Assembly (NCBI GenBank): GCA_027037705.1
Contig: JALVYZ010000311.1
Coordinates: forward strand, 1-8,472
Direction: 5' to 3'
DNA length: 8,472 nt
Source of the DNA: a bacterium
Lineage (GTDB): Bacteria; DYJV01; JALVYZ01
The notes under the pieces are model-generated. The model worked only from the letters and a program-made list of their open reading frames with translations. It did no database searches and was not told the origin of the DNA. This document shows positions 1 to 4,973 of this stretch, one piece after another (positions within the stretch are counted from its first letter, which is position 1; the number at the start of each line of letters is the position of its first letter). A program made the translations under genes and the position numbers.

Positions 1-201
1 ACATTGAGTTTTTTAGGGCTTGGAGTTCCAATTACAAAACCATCACTTGGGACACTTATTTCAAATGGTTATCAGGTTCTTTTTAGCGGATACTGGTGGA
101 TGTCTGTTTTTCCAGGACTTGTATTGATGATTCTTGTTTTATCAATTAATGTTGTTGGAGATAGATTAAGAGATATTTTAAATCCAAAATTGAAAAGATG
201 A
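1..201 (+). CDS. Oligopeptide/dipeptide ABC transporter permease, C-terminal fragment (OppC/DppC type), truncated by window edge
   Basis: Only the last 66 codons are present; the reading frame is open from base 1, so the gene starts outside the window. The residues match the end of the second inner-membrane permease of peptide-type importers: an SFLGLG segment, then a loop with SLGTLISNG, a hydrophobic last helix beginning FPGLVLMILV, and the family's closing pattern GDRLRDILNPKLK. In the family this subunit pairs with OppB/DppB to form the translocation channel and contacts the two ATPases encoded next. The TGA stop overlaps the ATG of the following ATPase gene (ATGA), which indicates one operon with translational coupling. 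Substrate (peptides, nickel or oligosaccharides) cannot be told from this fragment. Confidence 0.93.
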   Translation, partial: TLSFLGLGVPITKPSLGTLISNGYQVLFSGYWWMSVFPGLVLMILVLSINVVGDRLRDILNPKLKR

Positions 202-1151
202 TACAGGTAAAAAATTTAAAAACATACTTTTTTACGAAAAAAGGCACAGTAAAAGCTGTTGATGGTGTTTCATTCAGTATAAAAGAAGGAGAAATACTTG
301 GTATTGTAGGAGAATCAGGAGCTGGCAAATCTATTACCGGTTTTTCAATTATTAATTTAATAGATTATCCTGGAAAAATAGTTGATGGTGAGGTTATATT
401 TGAAGGAGAAAATTTAGTGAAATTACCACAAAAAGAGCTTGAAAAGATAAGGGGAAATAAAATCTCTATGATTTTTCAAGACCCTCAAACATCTCTAAAT
501 CCTGTTTTGACAATTGAAAGACAACTAATTGAAACAATTTATTATCATAACAAAAATTTAACAAAGGATGAAATGCGTAATAGAGCAATTGAAGTTCTAA
601 AAAAAGTTGGTATCCCTTCTCCAGAAAAGAGATTAAAAAATTATCCACATCAATTTTCTGGAGGAATGAAACAGAGAATTGTAATCTCAATGGCTTTAAT
701 TAATAATCCCAAACTTTTAATTGCTGATGAGCCAACAACTGCCCTTGATGTTACAATTCAGGCTCAGATATTAATTTTAATGAAAAAACTTTGCAGAGAT
801 TACAATTCCTCACTTATTTTAATAACACATGATATTGGAGTGGTTGCTCAACTTGCTGATAATATTGCTGTAATGTATGGTGGTAAAATTGTGGAATATG
901 GGAAAAAAGAGGATATTTTGTACAATCCTCTTCATCCTTACACTAAGGGTTTAATTGAATGTCTACCTAAATATAATGAAGATAAAAAAAGATTGTATCA
1001 GATTAAAGGTGTAATGCCAAATTTATTAAATCTTCCAGAAGGATGTTATTTCCGTGATAGATGTCCAGAAGCAGATGAAAGATGCATTACTTATCCAGAA
1101 GAAAAAAAGATAGGAGATAGAAGGGTTTCGTGTCACAAGGTAACAATATAA
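198..1151 (+). CDS. Peptide-type ABC importer ATP-binding subunit, OppD/DppD family
   Basis: This 317-residue protein is a full-length cytoplasmic ATPase that powers the importer together with the next gene product. Visible motifs are Walker A GESGAGKS (38-45), Q-loop glutamine 94 in MIFQDP, signature FSGGMKQR (153-160), Walker B LLIADEP with catalytic Glu178, and switch His211 in ITHD. The C-terminal oligopeptide/dipeptide extension begins at HPYTKGL (about 246) and carries four cysteines (283, 289, 296, 312) in the spacing that binds a [4Fe-4S] cluster in some DppD/OppD proteins. The start is the ATG overlapping the permease stop. There is no strong Shine-Dalgarno sequence, so translation is probably coupled to the permease. 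The end overlaps the next gene by 22 bp. The family call is secure; the transported substrate is unknown because the binding protein is not in the window. Confidence 0.96.
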   Translation: MIQVKNLKTYFFTKKGTVKAVDGVSFSIKEGEILGIVGESGAGKSITGFSIINLIDYPGKIVDGEVIFEGENLVKLPQKELEKIRGNKISMIFQDPQTSLNPVLTIERQLIETIYYHNKNLTKDEMRNRAIEVLKKVGIPSPEKRLKNYPHQFSGGMKQRIVISMALINNPKLLIADEPTTALDVTIQAQILILMKKLCRDYNSSLILITHDIGVVAQLADNIAVMYGGKIVEYGKKEDILYNPLHPYTKGLIECLPKYNEDKKRLYQIKGVMPNLLNLPEGCYFRDRCPEADERCITYPEEKKIGDRRVSCHKVTI

Positions 1152-2107
1152 TCTTAAAAGTAGAAAATTTAAGTAAAATTTTTAAGATTAAAACTTCTTT
1201 ATTTGAAAGAAAAAATCTCTATGCATTAAACAATATTTCAATTGAAATTGAAAAGGGAAAAACAGTTGCACTTGTTGGAGAAAGTGGATGTGGTAAAACA
1301 ACCTTGGGAAAAACAATAATTGGACTTTATACTCCTGATTCTGGAAAAATTTTATTTAAAAATAGAGATATAACATTCCTTTCTCCACAGCAAAGAGGAA
1401 AAATTCAAAAAGATATTCAGATGATCTTTCAGGATCCGTATGCATCTTTAAATCCAAGAAAAAAAATTTTTACCATTCTTGAAACTCCTTTAAAAATTTT
1501 TACCAATTTAAGTAAAAAAGAAAGAATTAAAAAAGTTGAAGAAACATGTGGGAATGTTGGTTTTGATGTTTCATATTTAAACAGATATCCTCATCAATTT
1601 TCAGGAGGACAGAGACAGAGAATTGCAATTGCAAGAGCAATTATTTTAAATCCTTTATTTATTGTAGCAGATGAACCTGTATCTGCTCTTGATGTATCAA
1701 TTCAGGCTCAGATTTTAAATTTATTAATGGACCTTCAGGAAAAACTTTCATTAACATACCTTTTTATCACACATGATATTAGTGTGGTAAAGCATATTAG
1801 CGATTATGTTGCTGTAATGTATCTTGGAGAGATTGTTGAATACTCTTTAAAAAGAGAGCTTTTTAAAAATCCCCTTCATCCTTACACAAAAATATTGTTT
1901 TCAGCAGTGCCTGATATTGAAAATCCAGTCTTAAATGAATCATTGTTAAAAGCAGGAGAGGTGTCAAGTCCAATTGACCTTCCAAAAGGTTGTTTCTTTG
2001 CTCCAAGGTGTCCATTAAAAGATGATAAATGTTTAAAAGAAAAACCAGAATTAATAAATGTTACAGAAAATCACAAAGTTAGATGTTTTAAAATTAAAAA
2101 TTTATAG
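1130..2107 (+). CDS. Peptide-type ABC importer ATP-binding subunit, OppF/DppF family
   Basis: This 325-residue protein is the second ATPase of the importer and is expected to form a heterodimer with the preceding OppD/DppD-like subunit. Motifs are Walker A GESGCGKT (50-57), Q-loop Gln101 in MIFQDP, signature FSGGQRQR (157-164), Walker B FIVADEP with Glu182, and His215 in ITHD. The C-terminal extension has HPYTK near 250 and cysteines 288, 294, 301 and 319, the same putative iron-sulfur pattern as its partner. The start is GTG at 1130, inside the end of the upstream gene. A GGAG at 1113-1116 and AAGGG at 1121-1125 lie upstream, and no in-frame ATG is available before the conserved ILKVENLSK segment. 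The 3' end overlaps the convergent regulator gene by 14 bp, and no hairpin terminator is seen there. Confidence 0.95.
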   Translation: MSQGNNIILKVENLSKIFKIKTSLFERKNLYALNNISIEIEKGKTVALVGESGCGKTTLGKTIIGLYTPDSGKILFKNRDITFLSPQQRGKIQKDIQMIFQDPYASLNPRKKIFTILETPLKIFTNLSKKERIKKVEETCGNVGFDVSYLNRYPHQFSGGQRQRIAIARAIILNPLFIVADEPVSALDVSIQAQILNLLMDLQEKLSLTYLFITHDISVVKHISDYVAVMYLGEIVEYSLKRELFKNPLHPYTKILFSAVPDIENPVLNESLLKAGEVSSPIDLPKGCFFAPRCPLKDDKCLKEKPELINVTENHKVRCFKIKNL

Positions 2108-3365
2108 AAAATACTCTTCTTGGCCTTCCTTTTATTGGCTGTTCAATACCTATCTCTTTTGCATAATTATTTTCTAATAATTTATTTATTATCCTGCTTC
2201 CACTTCTTGTTGTAATGTTTAATTCTTTTGACAGCTCAAATATAGTTGTCCTGTTAGTTTGTTTTTTAAGTAAAAATGATTTTATCTTTGAAAGATTGGT
2301 TATACCAATTCCAGTATGTTTGGATATTTCCTTAAGATAACTATCAATTGAAATTGTATCAAAATTTACGCAATTAAATTTTGATATTGTAATTATTTTT
2401 CCAGACTCAGTTGCAATTGCAATATTTATCTTTTTTTCATCAAGTAATGGTAAAATATTTTTTGCATTGTGAAATGCTGATTGAGGATTCAGACCATACC
2501 CTATAGCAATCTTTAAATTAATTAAAAACTTTGAATATGCATTGTTAACAATTGGAAATATATTGTAGTTATTGGAATATTTTTCAATTAAATATCTTGT
2601 TGATATAAAATAGTAAGCATCTTCACCTTTTTCTATAAAAAAAGCTGAAATCTTTTCTTGAAAATTTAAAACATCATAATGAAAATCAAGTAAAAATTTC
2701 TGGAGATGAAATTCATTTTTATATTTTTTTAATAATTCTGAATAGTTTGATATTTTAATGATTCCAGCAGCAGGATATGAGCTCTTTGAATTGTAAAAAT
2801 AATATTTTTTTATTAAATTTTCTATTCCTCTATGAATTGAAAAAAATGTATGATTTAAAAGGATTGCGTTAATTTTTTTACTCTTTAATTTGTCGTAAAC
2901 ACTGAATAAACAGGTAAATATTGTTGTTGAGCTATCTTGATTTTTATTTTCAATATGAAAATTTACAATATCATCTATTGAAATTTTATCACTTAAAGAA
3001 ATAGAGTTTATTTTCTTCAATGTATGATTTAATTCTTGATAAATGTTTTTTATTACTTTTTCATCAATAGTATCAATACTAATCTTATCTGGAATGTTTT
3101 TTAATTTAAATAGTTCTGTAGTAAAACAAGTTTCATCAAATTCAAGGTATCCCATTGGGAATTCAATATTAAGAGCTTTTTTTGCTATCTGATATGGATA
3201 CCTTCCAGTAAAAAGAAAACAATCAACATTTTTAATATTGTTTATTATTTCAGGGATATTATCTGCCCTATTATAAACATAAGGAAGTATCTCAACAGTT
3301 GGATTCTGTATTTTTTTTAAAATATTGTCTATTCTTCTCTTTACACCTAATAATGCTATTTTCAT
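2094..3365 (-). CDS. Putative transcriptional regulator: receptor-like N-terminus, GGDEF/GTP-cyclohydrolase-III-like middle, C-terminal winged helix
   Basis: I do not recognise a named gene. This 423-residue protein has no signal peptide or membrane segment. Residues 1-90 alternate strands and helices and contain VDCFLFTGRYPYQIA (47-61) then PMGYLEF. This pattern recalls the PrpR-type sensor lobe, in which an 'is it visible here' loop binds a small ligand. Residues about 238-325 (FFIEKGEDAYYFISTR, then IGYGLNPQSAFHNAKNIL) resemble the nucleotidyl-cyclase fold of GGDEF and archaeal GTP cyclohydrolase III proteins. The GGDEF motif itself is absent, so a sensory rather than catalytic role is likely. 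Residues about 370-423 look like a winged helix-turn-helix (TIFELSKELNIT, SRIINKLLE, basic GRPRR wing). Its position suggests control of the adjacent peptide importer, which is inference. There is no Shine-Dalgarno sequence before the ATG. Confidence 0.6.
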   Translation of the reverse strand: MKIALLGVKRRIDNILKKIQNPTVEILPYVYNRADNIPEIINNIKNVDCFLFTGRYPYQIAKKALNIEFPMGYLEFDETCFTTELFKLKNIPDKISIDTIDEKVIKNIYQELNHTLKKINSISLSDKISIDDIVNFHIENKNQDSSTTIFTCLFSVYDKLKSKKINAILLNHTFFSIHRGIENLIKKYYFYNSKSSYPAAGIIKISNYSELLKKYKNEFHLQKFLLDFHYDVLNFQEKISAFFIEKGEDAYYFISTRYLIEKYSNNYNIFPIVNNAYSKFLINLKIAIGYGLNPQSAFHNAKNILPLLDEKKINIAIATESGKIITISKFNCVNFDTISIDSYLKEISKHTGIGITNLSKIKSFLLKKQTNRTTIFELSKELNITTRSGSRIINKLLENNYAKEIGIEQPIKGRPRRVFSINF

Positions 3366-3381
3366 GATTATAATAAAAGAT

Positions 3382-3410
3382 TTGATAACAGAGAGATTTT
3401 AAAAAGTCAA
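3382..3410 (-). promoter_or_regulatory. Sigma-70-like promoter for the putative regulator gene
   Basis: Read on the minus strand, TTGACT (3405-3410) is followed by a 17-base spacer and TATCAA (3382-3387). A start point about seven bases downstream would leave a leader of only about ten bases before the ATG at 3365. That fits the absence of a Shine-Dalgarno sequence. The -35 is good and the -10 is moderate; this is a prediction only. Confidence 0.45.
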
Positions 3411-3436
3411 TTAATTATATACACTTTTACTGCTAT

Positions 3437-3472
3437 AAAAAAATCCAGAAAAAATTAAGAAAGAGAATCTGG
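3437..3472 (-). terminator. Weak possible terminator after tRNA-Lys
   Basis: On the minus strand, CCAGA at the very 3' edge of the tRNA (3468-3472) can pair with TCTGG (3445-3449). This is followed after one base by a run of seven T (3437-3443). The stem has only five pairs, the loop is long and pyrimidine-rich, and the stem competes with the tRNA acceptor end, so it is a poor intrinsic terminator. The T-rich tract may be the functional part. Confidence 0.25.
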
Positions 3473-3542
3473 GCCGTGCAGGAATCGAACCTGCAACCCT
3501 CTGATTAAGAGTCAGATGCTCTGCCAATTGAGCTAACGGCCC
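3470..3542 (-). tRNA. tRNA-Lys, anticodon CUU
   Basis: The minus strand folds into a complete 73-base cloverleaf. The acceptor stem GGGCCGT pairs perfectly with ACGGCCC. The D arm is GCTC/GAGC with an eight-base loop containing GG. The anticodon arm is TCTGA/TCAGA with loop CTCTTAA, giving anticodon CTT (lysine, AAG codons). The variable region is five bases, and the T arm is GCAGG/CCTGC with loop TTCGATT. The discriminator base is A. The CCA end is not encoded (the next bases read GAT), so it must be added by the CCA-adding enzyme. There is no intron and no mismatch in any stem. Confidence 0.97.
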
Positions 3543-3552
3543 ACTGGGAAGT

Positions 3553-3581
3553 AAATTAGCATTAATAAAATTTTTAGTCAA
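3553..3581 (-). promoter_or_regulatory. Extended -10 promoter of tRNA-Lys
   Basis: On the minus strand TTGACT (3576-3581) is followed by exactly 17 bases and then TAATTT (3553-3558). The spacer ends in TGC, giving a TGn extended -10. Transcription would start about four bases before the mature tRNA 5' end. The -35 sits only five bases beyond the stop codon of the upstream dehydrogenase gene. The tRNA therefore probably has its own strong promoter, although readthrough is also possible. Confidence 0.65.
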
Positions 3582-3586
3582 GTAAT

Positions 3587-4864
3587 TTACAAATTCCAGT
3601 ATATTATATTATTGGGAAATTCTTTTTCTAAAAACATTGATTTTACATCAATAAAAACTCCTTCTCCATCAAATAGATTATCTAACTTTTCAAAATCATT
3701 TTTAAAACAATCATGTTTAACAGCAACAATAATTGCATCAAATTTTTTATCTGGAATTTTATCTAAAATATTAACATTATAATATTTTTTAGAATCTTCT
3801 TTATTCGCATAAGGATCGTAAATGTCAGCTTTAATTTCAAGATCTTGTAATTCATTAAAGATATCTATTACTTTTGTATTTCTAACATCTGTACAGTTTT
3901 CTTTAAATGTAAAGCCAGCAATAAGGACACTACACTTTTTTACTTTTTTTGATAATTTTATCAATAATTTTACTGTTTTTTCAGCAATAAATTTACCCAT
4001 ATTATCATTAATCCTTCTTCCAGCTAAAATAACTTCTGGATGATATCCTAAAAGTTTTGCTTTATAAGTTAAATAATATGGATCAACTCCTATACAATGT
4101 CCACCAACCAGGCCTGGTTCAAATCTTAAAAAATTCCACTTAGTTGCAGCAGCATTAAGCACTTCTTTTGTATTAATCCCCATTTTGTCGAAAATCAATG
4201 CAAGTTCATTAATTAATGCAATATTTAAATCTCTTTGAGTATTTTCAATTACTTTTGCAGCTTCTGCAACTTTTATACTTGAAGCCTTAAAAATTCCAGC
4301 TTCTATAATTGAACCATATAATCTCTCAAGTTTTCTTGTGGTTTCTTCATTTGAGCCACTTACAACTTTGACTATATTTTTTAATCTATGTTGTTTATCT
4401 CCTGGGTTTATTCTTTCTGGAGAATATCCACAAAAGAAATCAATATTAAATTTTAATCCACTCTCTTTTTCTAAAACTGGAACACACACCTCTTCTGTAC
4501 AACCTGGGAAAACTGTTGACTCATAAACAACTATATCATTTTTCTTTAAAACAGAGCCAACTATCTTTGTAGCATTTATTACAAAATTTAAATCTGGATT
4601 ATTTGCTTCATCAATAGGAGTTGGAACTGTAATAATAAAAATATTTGCATTCTTTATATCCTGTATATTATTTGTAAATTTCAAAAATTTAGATTTTTTC
4701 AATTCTTCCTTGCTAACTTCGTGAGTTATATCAATGTAATCTTTTAATTGATTAATTCTAATTTCATTTATGTCAAATCCAATTGTTTCATACTTCTCCC
4801 CAAAAGCAACTGCAAGAGGAAGACCAACATATCCCAATCCAATTACTGCTATTTTATCCTTCAT
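3587..4864 (-). CDS. UDP-N-acetyl-D-glucosamine/galactosamine 6-dehydrogenase (TviB/WbpO-like nucleotide sugar dehydrogenase)
   Basis: This 425-residue cytoplasmic enzyme is of usual family length. It oxidises C6 of a UDP-sugar with two NAD+ to give a UDP-uronic acid for surface polysaccharide. The N-terminal Rossmann domain has GLGYVGLP (9-16). The segment YESTVFPGCTEEVCVPVLE (114-132) and FFCGYSPERINPGDKQHR (143-160) are the signature I associate with the TviB/WbpO branch (UDP-GlcNAc/UDP-GalNAc) rather than plain UDP-glucose dehydrogenase. The central domain carries conserved Lys204 in KVIENTQRDLNIA and catalytic Cys257 in GGHCIGVDPYY. The C-terminal domain has GFTFKENCTDVRNTK (317-331). 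A clear AGGA lies nine bases before the ATG. No glycosyltransferase or epimerase is adjacent, so the exact sugar is uncertain. It diverges from the cytochrome gene. Confidence 0.9.
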   Translation of the reverse strand: MKDKIAVIGLGYVGLPLAVAFGEKYETIGFDINEIRINQLKDYIDITHEVSKEELKKSKFLKFTNNIQDIKNANIFIITVPTPIDEANNPDLNFVINATKIVGSVLKKNDIVVYESTVFPGCTEEVCVPVLEKESGLKFNIDFFCGYSPERINPGDKQHRLKNIVKVVSGSNEETTRKLERLYGSIIEAGIFKASSIKVAEAAKVIENTQRDLNIALINELALIFDKMGINTKEVLNAAATKWNFLRFEPGLVGGHCIGVDPYYLTYKAKLLGYHPEVILAGRRINDNMGKFIAEKTVKLLIKLSKKVKKCSVLIAGFTFKENCTDVRNTKVIDIFNELQDLEIKADIYDPYANKEDSKKYYNVNILDKIPDKKFDAIIVAVKHDCFKNDFEKLDNLFDGEGVFIDVKSMFLEKEFPNNIIYWNL

Positions 4865-4873
4865 TTTATTCCA

Positions 4874-4878
4874 TCCTT
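4874..4878 (-). promoter_or_regulatory. Ribosome-binding site of the nucleotide sugar dehydrogenase
   Basis: The minus strand reads AAAAAGGATGG just upstream of the ATG at 4864, placing AAGGA at suitable spacing. It fixes the start codon and contrasts with the divergent cytochrome gene, which has no such site. Confidence 0.7.
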
Positions 4879-4907
4879 TTTAAAATTTTATTAAAATTAT
4901 ATTTTAA

Positions 4908-4927
4908 TATCACCAATTATCACCAAT
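4908..4927. repeat. Two tandem copies of a 10-bp repeat in a divergent intergenic region
   Basis: TATCACCAAT occurs twice head to tail (4908-4917 and 4918-4927) with no mismatch, between the divergent dehydrogenase and cytochrome genes. The ten-base period places both copies on the same helix face. It lies upstream of the predicted cytochrome promoter and within the likely promoter zone of the dehydrogenase. It is a candidate operator; the protein that would bind it is unknown. Confidence 0.6.
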
Positions 4928-4940
4928 ATAAATTATATTG
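4924..4940. promoter_or_regulatory. Perfect 8-1-8 palindrome, candidate operator
   Basis: CAATATAA and TTATATTG flank a single A, giving a 17-base perfect inverted repeat. It overlaps the end of the tandem repeat and the start of the predicted cytochrome -35 element (4938-4943). Such a position suits a repressor or a dual regulator of the divergent pair. The arms are AT-rich, so chance occurrence cannot be dismissed. Confidence 0.4.
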
Positions 4941-4966
4941 AAATATAAGTGTTATCTTGTTATATC
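4938..4966 (+). promoter_or_regulatory. Predicted sigma-70 promoter of the multiheme cytochrome gene
   Basis: TTGAAA (4938-4943), a 17-base spacer and TATATC (4961-4966) form a reasonable promoter. A start point about seven bases further on falls at or next to the ATG at 4974. The messenger would then be leaderless, consistent with no Shine-Dalgarno sequence upstream of that ATG. Confidence 0.4.
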
Positions 4967-4973
4967 CTCAAAT

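Noticed and set aside
466-690. Open frame on the opposite strand inside the OppD/DppD gene, and similar ones at 146-328 (-), 3822-4043 (+), 4338-4526 (+) and 5605-5793 (+)
   Set aside because: They lie wholly or almost wholly within well-supported genes, lack ribosome-binding sites and have no recognisable protein features; they are shadows.
3470-3542. tRNA-Lys as an integration site of a mobile element
   Set aside because: I saw no integrase gene and no direct repeat of the tRNA 3' end within the window.
4881-4920. Precise promoter for the dehydrogenase gene on the minus strand (TATAAT about 19 bases after TTGGTG)
   Set aside because: The spacing is off and several TATAAT-like strings occur in this AT-rich stretch, so no single promoter can be chosen.
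4938-4973. TTG codon at 4938 as the cytochrome start
   Set aside because: It has no Shine-Dalgarno, adds a polar 12-residue stretch before the membrane helix, and coincides with the predicted -35. The ATG at 4974 directly precedes a normal positively charged anchor start.
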